Source: UBA1723 sp045629285 (GTDB lineage Bacteria; Bacteroidota; Bacteroidia; Bacteroidales; Paludibacteraceae). Taken from it: a DNA stretch of 64,000 bases. The DNA lies in assembly GCA_045629285.1 (NCBI GenBank), contig JAZQQY010000035.1, positions 189,178-253,177 on the forward strand, in the 5' to 3' direction. The position numbers and the translations under genes are program-made. Under the pieces are notes generated by a model. It made no database searches and was not told the DNA's origin. It worked only from the letters and a program-made list of their open reading frames with translations. Positions 25,815-34,107 of this stretch are shown here, piece after piece. The first letter of the stretch is position 1. Every line of letters begins with the position of its first letter.

Positions 25815-28514
25815 TTACTTCATTTTTGCAATATTAGCCTTCAAAGCAGCAATCTTGCTCTCTGCATCAGCCTGCTTTTTGCGCTCATTAGCAACAACTT
25901 CCGGCTTAGCGTTAGCAACAAACTTTTCATTGCTCAACTTCTTGTTGACGCTGATCAAGAATCCTTCAAGATACTTAATCTCCTCTTCCATCTTCTTGAT
26001 CTCTTCCTCAACATTTACATTTCCTGCAAGAGGAATTGTAATCTCGACTGTACCTACCATGAATGTCTGGCTCGCTCCGTCGACTCCTGCAGCTGGAGTA
26101 GCTGAGATCGACTCGATGTTTGCCAACTTCTCGATGATCGAGTTGTTCTTGTCGCTGAACTCCTCACCCTTGAAGTATAGCGAGAATGCCTCACGTGGGC
26201 TGATACCCTTCTCTGCACGAATGTTTCTGACTCCGGCGATAATCTCCTTAGTCTGCTCCATTCTCTTCAAATTCTTCTCACAGAAATCCTCTGCCTTTGG
26301 AAGTAGGCTGACCATGATGCTGTCCTTAGCATCACGATTCTTAAGAGCCTGGTAAAGTTCCTCTGTGATGAATGGCATGAATGGGTGAAGAAGCTTAAGC
26401 AATGTCTCGAAGTATGACAATGTCGCATCAAGAGTAGCCTTGTCGATCGGCTGCTGGTATGCTGGCTTAACCATCTCAAGATACCAAGATGAGAACTCAT
26501 CCCAGAATAGCTTGTAGACTGTCATCAAGGCGTCTGAGATACGATACTTGTCGAAGTGATCGTTAACCTCAGCAATAGTCTGGTTCAACTTGTGACCGAA
26601 CCACTTGATTGCAACCTTAGCGCTCTCTGGCTGCTCGATGCTAGCGTCTACGCTCCAACCCTGTACAAGACGGAAGGCATTCCAGATCTTGTTGTTGAAG
26701 TTACGACCCTGCTCACAAAGTGCCTCATCAAACAAAATATCGTTACCTGCTGGTGCAGAAAGCATCATACCCATACGCACACCGTCGGCACCAAACTTCT
26801 CGATCAAACCTAGCGGATCTGGTGAGTTACCAAGCGACTTAGACATCTTGCGTCCGATCTTATCACGAACGATACCTGTGAAGTATACATTCTTGAATGG
26901 CATCTTGCCTTCGTACTCGTAACCTGCCATGATCATACGTGCTACCCAGAAGAAGATGATATCCGGACCAGTCACAAGGTCGGATGTTGGGTAGTAGTAC
27001 TTAATCTCCTCATTGCCTGGCTTGTTGATACCGTCGAACAATGAGATAGGCCACAACCAAGATGAGAACCAAGTATCAAGAGCATCCTCGTCACGAACCA
27101 ACTGGTCTGCAGTGATGTTCTCGAAGCCTGCGATCTTCTTAGCCTTAGCCAAAGCATCTTCTACTGTAAGAGCTACAACGAACTTCTCCTCCTCACCTTC
27201 TGCTGTCGGCAAGAAGTATGCTGGAATTCTGTGGCCCCACCACAACTGACGAGAGATACACCAATCCTGGATGTTCTCCAACCAGTTCTTATATGTCGAC
27301 ACATATTTAGAAGGATAGAACTTCAACTCACCGTTTACTACTGGTGGAAGTGCGATGTCTGCGAAGTGCTGCATTGAAAGGAACCACTGCTTGCAAAGAC
27401 GTGGCTCAACAGCTGTATCCTGATTACGTTCAGAATAACCAACCTTATTATCGTAATCCTCAACCTTCTCTAGCAAACCTGCATTTCCTAGGTCGACAGC
27501 TATCTGCTTGCGGACAACGAATCTGTCCTGACCAACGTACATGCCAGCAGCCTCAGAGATAGTAGCGTCTGGATTGAAAATATCGATTGTCTCTAGATTG
27601 TGAGTCTTACCAAGAGCGTAGTCGTTAACATCGTGAGCAGGAGTAACTTTCAAACATCCTGTACCAAATTCAACATCTACGTAACGGTCTTCGATAACAG
27701 GGATAACTCTGTTGACCAACGGAACGATAACCTTGTGTCCCTTCAACCACTGATTCTTTGGATCCTTTGGATTGATACACATAGCTGTATCACCCATGAT
27801 TGTCTCCGGACGAGTTGTAGCAACTACAGCGTAGTAACCCTTCTCATCCTTGTGTAGGATTTCGCCCTCTTCTCCTGTTGGCTTAACAGCTGCGCTATCC
27901 TGCACATAGTATTTTAGGTAGTATAGTTTGCTCTTCTCCTCACGGTAGATAACCTCCTCTGTCGAAAGCACTGTCTGAGCCTTTGGATCCCAGTTTACCA
28001 TGCGAAGGCCACGGTAGATCAAGCCCTTGTCGTACAAATCGACAAAAACCTTAAGCACCGACTCCGAACGAGTCTCATCCATTGTGAACGCAGTACGGTT
28101 CCAGTCGCAAGATGCACCAAGTTTCTTCAACTGCTCAAGGATGATACCACCGTGCTTTCTTGTCCAGTCCCAAGCGTGACCAAGGAACTGCTCACGAGTA
28201 AGATCCTTCTTCTTGATACCCTCGCTAGCAAGTTTGTTTACAACCTTAGCCTCTGTAGCGATAGAAGCGTGGTCAGTACCAGGCACCCAAAGGGCATTCT
28301 TACCCATCATTCTTGCACGGCGCACAAGGATATCCTGGATAGTATTGTTAAGCATGTGGCCCATGTGAAGCACACCAGTCACATTAGGTGGCGGAATAAC
28401 GATTGTATAAGGTTCTCTTCCGTCTGGCTTGCTGCTGAAGAAGCCGTTCTCCATCCAATACTGATACCACTTCTGTTCTACATCAGCGGGATTATATTTG
28501 CTTGCTAATTCCAT
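25815..28514 (-). CDS. valS: Valine-tRNA ligase
   Basis: This 899-residue class I aminoacyl-tRNA synthetase joins valine to tRNA-Val in the cytosol. The HIGH-type motif reads PPPNVTGVLHMGHMLNNT (about residues 39-56) and the KMSKS loop is GRKMSKSLGNSPDPLG near residue 553. The editing (CP1) domain contains TTRPETIMGDTA. The anticodon-binding region and the C-terminal coiled coil (about 830-899, VEEEIKKMEEEIKYLEGFL) complete the standard architecture. It has its own promoter and terminator. Confidence 0.97.
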   Translation of the reverse strand: MELASKYNPADVEQKWYQYWMENGFFSSKPDGREPYTIVIPPPNVTGVLHMGHMLNNTIQDILVRRARMMGKNALWVPGTDHASIATEAKVVNKLASEGIKKKDLTREQFLGHAWDWTRKHGGIILEQLKKLGASCDWNRTAFTMDETRSESVLKVFVDLYDKGLIYRGLRMVNWDPKAQTVLSTEEVIYREEKSKLYYLKYYVQDSAAVKPTGEEGEILHKDEKGYYAVVATTRPETIMGDTAMCINPKDPKNQWLKGHKVIVPLVNRVIPVIEDRYVDVEFGTGCLKVTPAHDVNDYALGKTHNLETIDIFNPDATISEAAGMYVGQDRFVVRKQIAVDLGNAGLLEKVEDYDNKVGYSERNQDTAVEPRLCKQWFLSMQHFADIALPPVVNGELKFYPSKYVSTYKNWLENIQDWCISRQLWWGHRIPAYFLPTAEGEEEKFVVALTVEDALAKAKKIAGFENITADQLVRDEDALDTWFSSWLWPISLFDGINKPGNEEIKYYYPTSDLVTGPDIIFFWVARMIMAGYEYEGKMPFKNVYFTGIVRDKIGRKMSKSLGNSPDPLGLIEKFGADGVRMGMMLSAPAGNDILFDEALCEQGRNFNNKIWNAFRLVQGWSVDASIEQPESAKVAIKWFGHKLNQTIAEVNDHFDKYRISDALMTVYKLFWDEFSSWYLEMVKPAYQQPIDKATLDATLSYFETLLKLLHPFMPFITEELYQALKNRDAKDSIMVSLLPKAEDFCEKNLKRMEQTKEIIAGVRNIRAEKGISPREAFSLYFKGEEFSDKNNSIIEKLANIESISATPAAGVDGASQTFMVGTVEITIPLAGNVNVEEEIKKMEEEIKYLEGFLISVNKKLSNEKFVANAKPEVVANERKKQADAESKIAALKANIAKMK

Positions 28515-28544
28515 ATATGCAATATTATTCTAAAATACGGGGTG

Positions 28545-28576
28545 CAAAATTAAAAAAAGTGATTGAGAAAACAAAA
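28545..28576 (-). promoter_or_regulatory. Promoter of valS
   Basis: On the minus strand: TTTTG (28572-28576), 19-nt spacer, TAATTTTG (28545-28552), 30 nt before the valS start codon. Confidence 0.75.
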
Positions 28577-28644
28577 TCAATTCACAATTCGTAGTTGATA
28601 TTAACGGCCACAGCAGCCCAAATTTCTTTATATTGAAATTTGTT

Positions 28645-29898
28645 TTATAAAATCCATTTCCAAATAGGGACTACCTCTATTTCATATCCATTGACAAAAA
28701 TACTTTTTTCCTCCTCGTAAGTCACTATTATCAAATTTTTATATGGAAATCTTTTGGCTAACGCAATTAGAGATCGCGTCTCACGCTTAAAGGTTTCACT
28801 GTCGTCATCTCCAAGCGTATGACATACCTGAATCGCCACTTCCTTTTCTGGAACAACAAAATCAACCTCAACATTAAAATTATAAAAATAGACTCTGTCA
28901 TCTATTCCATAACGTTTAAGAAGCGTAATTGCCACCAAATTTTCAAGTTGAGCTGTCAGACAGTCTAATGTCAGCAGGTTTATGATTCCATTGTCAACGA
29001 AATAATATTTCTGATTTGTCTCCCTCTCCGTAAAATTGTCGGCAAAATTCTTCATGGGAAGTATCAGGAATGAATCCATCGCATATTCCGCATAGTTGAT
29101 CACGGTATTCTTCGACACTTTGGTTCCTACTGAATTGATTATGTTTGCAAGTCGGGTAAGTGCAATCGGTTGCATCACACTCTCAGCCAACTTCATAAAC
29201 ATCAATCGCAATGCTGTAGTATTTTCCACTTTATTTCTCATTGCGACGTCGCCAAGAAATATCTTTTGATATAGAGACAACAAATAATCTTTTTTCTCAG
29301 GATATTCTGCACATTCCGGGAAACCACCATTTCGCACGTACTCATCCAACATTTTGTATCGTTTCTCTTCTTCAAAATAAATGTCGTCGGAATCAATCCC
29401 GTTTGCATTCAAATATTCCTCCCATCCATAGGGGAACACATTCTTCACAATGTACCTTCCTCCAAGTGTAGTGGCGACGTCAGAACTAAGCATTTTTGCA
29501 TTTGATCCAGTTATATATACCATATATTTATGGTCGGCCAAACGTCTTGCAAACTTATCCCAGCCATCAATATTCTGCACCTCATCCAAAAACAATATTG
29601 GCTCACGACCACCCATCTCTTTATGAACAGTCAGGATAGTCTCAAAATCGTGAACGTCAAAACCATACAGACGATCTTCCTCAAAATTAATATAGAGCAT
29701 ATCATCCCAAGTTTTTCCTTGGGCTAAAAGATCCTGCATTTTCTGAAACATAAGGAAAGACTTACCTGCACGTCTAACTCCAACAAAGACATAGCGAAAA
29801 TCATCTTTAAGAGCAATGTCTCTTCTGATAATTTTCATATTGACAACCATTCTACGATTGTCGAGCAATATCTCTTTTAATGTTTTCTTGTCTATCAT
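28645..29898 (-). CDS. AAA-type ATPase with DUF4143-like C-terminal domain
   Basis: The protein is 417 residues from the ATG at 29898, chosen because a clear promoter lies between it and the upstream in-frame start at 29949. The N-terminal AAA_14-type ATPase has the Walker A-like loop VGVRRAGKSFLM and Walker B ILFLDEVQNIDGW. Sensor-like MVYITGSNAKMLS follows. The C-terminal DUF4143/nuclease-like part contains KYYFVDNGIINLL and EVDFVVPEKEVAIQV, which resembles a PD-(D/E)XK core (D...E-V). Such proteins are widespread in gut Bacteroidales, with unknown function. It stands alone. Inverted repeats overlapping its promoter suggest specific or self-regulation. Confidence 0.85.
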   Translation of the reverse strand: MIDKKTLKEILLDNRRMVVNMKIIRRDIALKDDFRYVFVGVRRAGKSFLMFQKMQDLLAQGKTWDDMLYINFEEDRLYGFDVHDFETILTVHKEMGGREPILFLDEVQNIDGWDKFARRLADHKYMVYITGSNAKMLSSDVATTLGGRYIVKNVFPYGWEEYLNANGIDSDDIYFEEEKRYKMLDEYVRNGGFPECAEYPEKKDYLLSLYQKIFLGDVAMRNKVENTTALRLMFMKLAESVMQPIALTRLANIINSVGTKVSKNTVINYAEYAMDSFLILPMKNFADNFTERETNQKYYFVDNGIINLLTLDCLTAQLENLVAITLLKRYGIDDRVYFYNFNVEVDFVVPEKEVAIQVCHTLGDDDSETFKRETRSLIALAKRFPYKNLIIVTYEEEKSIFVNGYEIEVVPIWKWIL

Positions 29899-29918
29899 AC
29901 AAAACAATAATTTGCAGA

Positions 29919-29949
29919 CAAAAATACCCAAATTTTGGCTAATAATCAA
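29919..29949 (-). promoter_or_regulatory. Promoter of the DUF4143 ATPase gene
   Basis: On the minus strand: TTG (29947-29949), 20-nt spacer, TATTTTTG (29919-29926), about 20 nt before the ATG at 29898. Confidence 0.7.
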
Positions 29950-29997
29950 GCCAAAATAACGAATATATAAATTTAGGTCAATAGATTAGCCAAAATT
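29931..29997. repeat. Inverted repeat overlapping the promoter (possible operator)
   Basis: AATTTTGGCTAAT (29931-29943) is exactly inverted at 29985-29997. The core AGCCAAAA also occurs at 29950-29957. The first arm sits inside the promoter spacer. Confidence 0.5.
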
Positions 29998-30008
29998 CAA
30001 ACATATTA

Positions 30009-30028
30009 AGACGGGGCATGCCCCATCT
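30009..30028. repeat. REP-like palindrome
   Basis: AGACGGGGCATGCCCCATCT is palindromic but for one C-A mismatch and is followed by CTACA. It belongs to the GTAG...CGTCTCTAC-type family. Confidence 0.5.
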
Positions 30029-30040
30029 CTACAAGTGGGG

Positions 30041-30268
30041 TTAGATCTTCCCGTCTGTCTTTTGCACCATGACAGCGTCATCGATACCCACTGATTCAAT
30101 CACATAACAATCCATTGGAAAATCGGAGAATTGATCTCGCATTTCTTCTGTTTTATCTATAGTAGAACAATCAGGATCTTCGTCTATTCCACATAATTCT
30201 ATGCTACCCACAGATATCGAACCGAATTTTTGGACATATTCCGCAAAATCATCTGCGAACTCAACCAC
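30041..30268 (-). CDS. Small acidic protein or gene fragment
   Basis: This is a 75-residue acidic reading frame (FADDFAEYVQKFGSISVGSI, SFPMD-like end, VIESVGIDDAVMVQKTDGKI). Only a GTG start is available at 30268. The frame stays open upstream for a few codons (EQAEEALV) into an AT-rich heptamer array that lacks an ATG in frame, while an ATG just upstream is in another frame and stops after seven codons. It may be a truncated remnant whose 5' part was replaced by the repeat. No family is recognised. Confidence 0.35.
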   Translation of the reverse strand: MVEFADDFAEYVQKFGSISVGSIELCGIDEDPDCSTIDKTEEMRDQFSDFPMDCYVIESVGIDDAVMVQKTDGKI

Positions 30269-30290
30269 TAAAGCCTCTTCCGCTTGTTCA

Positions 30291-30339
30291 TTATAAATTA
30301 TAAATTATAAATTATGAATCATGAATTATGCATTATGTA
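30291..30339. repeat. Array of seven degenerate 7-mers (TTATAAA/TTATGCA)
   Basis: Exact 7-nt period: TTATAAA three times, then TTATGAA, TCATGAA, TTATGCA and TTATGTA. It lies between yidD and the small acidic frame. Confidence 0.85.
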
Positions 30340-30351
30340 TTTATCTTCTCT

Positions 30352-30570
30352 TCACGGTACTGGATCATAGCCGCTGCCTCCACCTGGACGGCATCTGCAG
30401 ATTCTCTTTATTGCCAGCCAACTGCCTTTAAGAATTCCGTATTTCATTACTGCGTCAACGGCATACTGAGAGCATGTCGGCGTGAATCGGCAAACAGGAG
30501 GAAAAAGCGGCGATATGCAACGTTTGTAGAAAAAAACAGGTATAAGGAATATTCGTCTTAGCCAGATCAT
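30352..30570 (-). CDS. yidD: Membrane protein insertion efficiency factor YidD
   Basis: This protein is 72 residues from the ATG at 30570, which sits 4 nt after the rnpA stop; a longer start at 30597 would overlap rnpA. It has an N-terminal amphipathic/hydrophobic helix (WLRRIFLIPVFFYKRCISPL). The hallmark RFTPTCSQYA and a second Cys region (RICRCRPGGGSGYDPVP) follow. YidD is associated with the inner membrane and assists YidC-dependent insertion. The rnpA-yidD order is widely conserved in bacteria. Confidence 0.93.
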   Translation of the reverse strand: MIWLRRIFLIPVFFYKRCISPLFPPVCRFTPTCSQYAVDAVMKYGILKGSWLAIKRICRCRPGGGSGYDPVP

Positions 30571-30574
30571 AACG

Positions 30575-30970
30575 TCATTTTTCTGCCACAATAGCATTCA
30601 ACTTTGTCATCGCAAGCTTCATTTTCTTATCAAAGAAAGCGTATGGCTCGATCTTCTGATCCACATACACGAAGGCGATATGCATACCTATATTCTTCTC
30701 TTCCAATGCCGACACCAACGGATGTTTGTTGACTCGGTACGATTCACGCATCAATCTGCGCAACTCGACTCTCTGGTATGCTCTCTTGAATCGTTTCTTC
30801 TGGGCGATGACGACGATTTTGGCAGGAGCACCGTCTTTCTCAACGAATCTGTATGTGATTCGGAATGGAAAACACACGAACGATTTGCCGTCTGCGAATA
30901 GCGCATCCAGATCATTTTTTAGACAAAGGTGTTCTGCCTTACGGAATGTGTTGCGGTTGTTGTTTTCCAT
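30575..30970 (-). CDS. rnpA: Ribonuclease P protein component
   Basis: This 131-residue basic protein binds the RNase P RNA and helps remove tRNA 5' leaders. The RNA-binding signature is KKRFKRAYQRVELRRLMRESYR (about residues 58-79), a variant of the usual RNR motif. The N-terminal TFRKAEHLCLKNDLDALF matches the family. It is followed by yidD. Upstream, hemD is the expected neighbour in this phylum, but a four-helix-bundle gene with repeats lies in between. Confidence 0.93.
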   Translation of the reverse strand: MENNNRNTFRKAEHLCLKNDLDALFADGKSFVCFPFRITYRFVEKDGAPAKIVVIAQKKRFKRAYQRVELRRLMRESYRVNKHPLVSALEEKNIGMHIAFVYVDQKIEPYAFFDKKMKLAMTKLNAIVAEK

Positions 30971-31006
30971 TATATGTGAATTTATCAGACTTATTTTTGT
31001 ATTTAA

Positions 31007-31040
31007 CAGGTTTCAAGTTTCAGGTTTCAAGTTTCAAGTG
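31007..31040. repeat. Heptamer array (TTTCAAG x4), arm 1 around the four-helix-bundle gene
   Basis: TTTCAAG, TTTCAGG, TTTCAAG, TTTCAAG at 31011-31038. The inverted counterpart lies at 31484-31498. Confidence 0.9.
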
Positions 31041-31087
31041 TTATTTTTCAACTCTAGTTATAAACTTGATCGTGAAATCTAAACCAA

Positions 31088-31480
31088 TTAATCTTTGTAC
31101 TTAACACCACTTACTCCATTTGTGTTCAAGCTTTTAATAAATGCAGCAATACTTTTATTAAGTGCAATGCAGTCATTATAAAGTTTCGTAGAAGTTTCTA
31201 CATCTATAAAACCTACGTCATAGGCTCTAATAACTTGAGAACGAACCTCTCCACATGAACCCTTTGCTATATAAAGAAAATTTTTGAACTCTTTGTTTCC
31301 ATCTCTTTCAAATCCTTCAGCTATATTGTCCATAACACTTCCTGCTGCCGCACGAATTTGTTGGACAAAACGAGAATCAGATTTCCAGGGTTCCTTGCTA
31401 GTCTCATCATAAATTTCCTTACTAAGATCACGAGCCTTTTGGAAAATCACTAAATCCTCAAATTTTTCTACCTTAGCCAT
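31088..31480 (-). CDS. Four-helix-bundle protein (23S rRNA intervening-sequence protein family)
   Basis: This 130-residue all-helical protein has the family signature: FEDLVIFQKARDLSKEIY at the start, QIRAAAGSVMDNIAEGFERDGNKEF in the centre (about 43-67) and LYIAKGSCGEVRSQ. Relatives are encoded in 23S rRNA intervening sequences, and the diversity-generating retroelement accessory protein Avd shares the fold. The biochemical role is unknown. It sits between hemD and rnpA, normally neighbours in this phylum. Arrays of TTTCAAG/TTTCAGG heptamers flank it in inverted orientation, one ending 3 nt before its start codon. This suggests that gene and repeats moved as a unit (inference). Confidence 0.88.
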   Translation of the reverse strand: MAKVEKFEDLVIFQKARDLSKEIYDETSKEPWKSDSRFVQQIRAAAGSVMDNIAEGFERDGNKEFKNFLYIAKGSCGEVRSQVIRAYDVGFIDVETSTKLYNDCIALNKSIAAFIKSLNTNGVSGVKYKD

Positions 31481-31483
31481 ACA

Positions 31484-31498
31484 CCTGAAACCTGAAAC
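31484..31498. repeat. Heptamer array (CCTGAAA x2), arm 2 around the four-helix-bundle gene
   Basis: CCTGAAACCTGAAAC, the inverse of the TTTCAGG/TTTCAAG word, is immediately upstream of the gene's start. Confidence 0.85.
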
Positions 31499-31526
31499 AA
31501 AAAAGCCATACTTGGCAGTACGGCTT
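31499..31526 (-). terminator. Terminator of hemD
   Basis: On the minus strand AGCCGTAC pairs with GTATGGCT (one mismatch) around TGCCAA, then a T run. It separates hemD from the four-helix-bundle gene. Confidence 0.7.
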
Positions 31527-31548
31527 ATACTAATTGTCGAAGTTTCGA

Positions 31549-32328
31549 TTACTTGTCAGCGTTCTCCTTGAAATACAAATCCATTGCCTCAGCCATAGAT
31601 TTTGCCTTCTCGTTTGGAGCAGCTACGTGAACTGTCAAACCTGCCTCCTCTGCTGCCTTAACAGCAGTCGGGCCGAAACATCCAATCTTGACGTCGCCCT
31701 GCTGGAAGTTAGGGAAATTCTTGAACAATGATGTGATTCCAGATGGACTGAAGAACACAAACATGTCGTATTTGAAATCAGGATCCTGAGTGAAATCTGT
31801 ACTTACAGTACGGTACATCACTGCTTTTGTATGAGGGATATCATTCTGATCCATTACAGAAACGATATCATTCTTATGATCTTCCTGAATCGACTTGTTC
31901 TCGTCGTATACGTCAGAAACAACTACCAAATACTTTTCTGACTGATGTTTCTTGATAACTTCTACCAAGCCGTTAACAGAACCGTCTTCTGAAAAGAAAA
32001 TTTTACGCTTTCTGTAAGCAACATATTTCTGGATATACTGTGAAAGATTCTCTGATGTGAAGAAATACTTCATCGTTTCAGGAATGTTGATTTTCATTTC
32101 TCCACAGATTCTGAAGAAATTATCAACTGCTGTTCTTGCAGTGAAAACAATAGCAGTGTGGTCAAGGATATCTACCTTTTGTGCACGAAACTCTTTTGTC
32201 GCAACACCCTCAACCCTGATAAAAGGTCTAAAGTCAATCTGTACTCCATACTTAGACTCAAGATCAAAATATGGTGACTTCTCAGTTGCTGGTTTTGGTT
32301 GAGACACCAAAATCTTCTTCACCTTCAT
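31549..32328 (-). CDS. hemD: Uroporphyrinogen-III synthase, Bacteroidetes type
   Basis: This 259-residue cytosolic enzyme closes and inverts ring D of hydroxymethylbilane to form uroporphyrinogen III in haem and cobamide synthesis. The family is poorly conserved. Recognisable here are KKILVSQPKPATEKSPYFDLESKYG at the start, VDILDHTAIVFTARTAVDNFF, FFSPSGITSLFKNFP (about residues 202-216) and IGCFGPTAVKAAEEAGL, which form the inter-domain active-site cleft. The upstream neighbour is the DUF4271 gene, a conserved pairing in this phylum. Other haem genes are not in the window. Confidence 0.88.
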   Translation of the reverse strand: MKVKKILVSQPKPATEKSPYFDLESKYGVQIDFRPFIRVEGVATKEFRAQKVDILDHTAIVFTARTAVDNFFRICGEMKINIPETMKYFFTSENLSQYIQKYVAYRKRKIFFSEDGSVNGLVEVIKKHQSEKYLVVVSDVYDENKSIQEDHKNDIVSVMDQNDIPHTKAVMYRTVSTDFTQDPDFKYDMFVFFSPSGITSLFKNFPNFQQGDVKIGCFGPTAVKAAEEAGLTVHVAAPNEKAKSMAEAMDLYFKENADK

Positions 32329-32374
32329 GTCAAATAAATATTTTTCTATATGTGCAATTTATTACAACTCGTTT

Positions 32375-33649
32375 TTACAATCTCGGTAATAGCCCTAGTA
32401 CGAAGAATAACGCAACGGGTATCACTTCAAGCGTGCAAAGATACAAAATCAAATAAAAAATCGACGTGATTCCTCTCAAAAAATTAACAATTACCTTGAA
32501 ATTGAAGGCCAAAATCGCTACTCCGACGATAAAAATACCCAAATAAACGAAAAAATGACGGTATGTCTCTGGAGCAAAACTAAGTCCTAAAACCGACGGT
32601 ACAAGCATCAATCCCGCCTGTCGGACCATCACCATAAAGGCTTGCGACATACTCGCAACATTTGCGCCTTCAAAGTAGATATACTCTAGCAATGCGAGCA
32701 TTATCTTCTTGCCGACTATAAATACGGTGACTGCTAAAAAGAATATCCAACATCCGGAAATAGGGACACTGTTTGCCAAAAAAAGATAAAGGGAAAGTGT
32801 GATGACGCCTAATACTGACAAGAAAAATTTGTATTTTGAATTCTGTAGCCACTGGAATCCGAAAATACTTCCATCGGTATTGGGTTTGATAAACGAAAGC
32901 CACTCCGACAAAATAGCTTTCTTTCTATCTCTGATTATAATGACGTATGCGATGAAAAGAACTAACAATATCGGATGATACCACCACATGTTGCCTACTG
33001 TTTCGGGCTTCTCTTTTCCGTCGATAGAGATGATTTCTCTTTTTATTACCGGTTTTTCGACAGGAATGAACGCGATGCTATCACTTGCTAACGAATCATT
33101 GGCAAGTGTATCATTTTGGGCGATAAGACTATCTTTTGCAACCGGAGTAACATCAGCAACAACGACTTCTTCTTTCTCAGCTGGTTTTCTTGTAGTGTCC
33201 TTTGGCACAACAGTTTTTGCTTCAAACTGCAATGCATTCAGATCAATATTCTTTGCCGCGACGGGAGTCTCCTTTACTTCAGGTTTATGTTCCGTAGGTT
33301 TAACTTCTGCCACCTTTGCTTCTGCTGGTCTTTCTGCAAACTTCAATGCATCCAATGTTTTCTTGGACACATACTTATATTTAGCAGTAGGAACCGCCTC
33401 TGTCTGCTCTTGAACATTCGTCACAGGGGCAGGTGTCTCATCCTCAGGCGGAAAATAAGCCTCAGGAATCGGGCGATCGTCATACGGAATTTCCTCGACA
33501 GGTTTGGATTCAGCTGCCGATTCTTCAGTTTTCACAGTCTCGACAGGAGCCGGTGTTGCCATTTCCTGCAACTGGTTGTCCTGTGAGCCAACAGACTGAT
33601 CGACATTCGCAACCTGTGTAGTATCTTGTCTTCTACTTCTTCTTCCCAT
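32375..33649 (-). CDS. DUF4271 domain membrane protein
   Basis: This 424-residue protein has two parts. Residues 1-~210 are a disordered, charged, Pro/Glu/Lys/Thr-rich region with an imperfect internal repeat (LDALKFAERP and LNALQFEAKT). Residues ~220-424 have about six transmembrane helices, matching DUF4271, a Bacteroidetes-specific inner-membrane family usually next to hemD. The function is unknown. The tail shows ILLVLFIAYVIIIRDRKKAILSEW and ends at LGLLPRL. The gene lies in the pgpH-tsaE-DUF4271-hemD run. Confidence 0.85.
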   Translation of the reverse strand: MGRRSRRQDTTQVANVDQSVGSQDNQLQEMATPAPVETVKTEESAAESKPVEEIPYDDRPIPEAYFPPEDETPAPVTNVQEQTEAVPTAKYKYVSKKTLDALKFAERPAEAKVAEVKPTEHKPEVKETPVAAKNIDLNALQFEAKTVVPKDTTRKPAEKEEVVVADVTPVAKDSLIAQNDTLANDSLASDSIAFIPVEKPVIKREIISIDGKEKPETVGNMWWYHPILLVLFIAYVIIIRDRKKAILSEWLSFIKPNTDGSIFGFQWLQNSKYKFFLSVLGVITLSLYLFLANSVPISGCWIFFLAVTVFIVGKKIMLALLEYIYFEGANVASMSQAFMVMVRQAGLMLVPSVLGLSFAPETYRHFFVYLGIFIVGVAILAFNFKVIVNFLRGITSIFYLILYLCTLEVIPVALFFVLGLLPRL

Positions 33650-33684
33650 AATCTAAACTCATTCTCTATGCCGACTGGCAAACG

Positions 33685-34104
33685 TTAGGCGAATTCAACT
33701 GTTGCATGACGCTTTGTAGGTTCGATCTCCTTGATTGTCAACGTAACGACATCGTCAGGCATGAAATCGTCGACAAGTTGTGGCCACTCCATGAATACAT
33801 ATTCTCCTGAATAGAAATAGTCGGCAAGGCCAAGATCAATTGCCTCCTGCTGATTCTTCACACGATAGAAATCGAAATGGAATACTCGGCAACCAGTTCC
33901 TTCGTATTCATTGACGATTGCAAAAGTCGGGCTTGTCACCTCTTCATCCACACCAAGCGACTTACACAATGATTTGATCATTGTCGTCTTTCCGGCTCCC
34001 ATCTCTCCAATGAAACGTATGATCTTTCGTCCACCGAACGCTTTGATGATTTCTTCTGCTGCTGATTCTATCTCGTCTAGCGTATATTCAAATTCTGCCT
34101 TCAT
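33685..34104 (-). CDS. tsaE: tRNA threonylcarbamoyladenosine biosynthesis ATPase
   Basis: This 139-residue P-loop ATPase works with TsaB and TsaD to make t6A37 in ANN-decoding tRNAs. Walker A is GEMGAGKTTMIK (about residues 33-44). The switch-like SPTFAIVNEYEG (about 58-69) and the Walker B-like HFDFYRV follow, and YVFMEWPQ is the typical C-terminal motif. It is preceded by the pgpH-like gene, with a heptamer array of CTTACAT words in the gap. Confidence 0.93.
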   Translation of the reverse strand: MKAEFEYTLDEIESAAEEIIKAFGGRKIIRFIGEMGAGKTTMIKSLCKSLGVDEEVTSPTFAIVNEYEGTGCRVFHFDFYRVKNQQEAIDLGLADYFYSGEYVFMEWPQLVDDFMPDDVVTLTIKEIEPTKRHATVEFA

Positions 34105-34107
34105 CTC

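Noticed and set aside
28618..28642. AAATTTC/GAAATTT hairpin as terminator of the DUF4143 gene
   Set aside because: Very AT-rich, short stem with no T run in the right place; too weak to call.
30291..30339. CRISPR-like array
   Set aside because: Units are 7 nt and contiguous, without spacers, and no cas genes are present.
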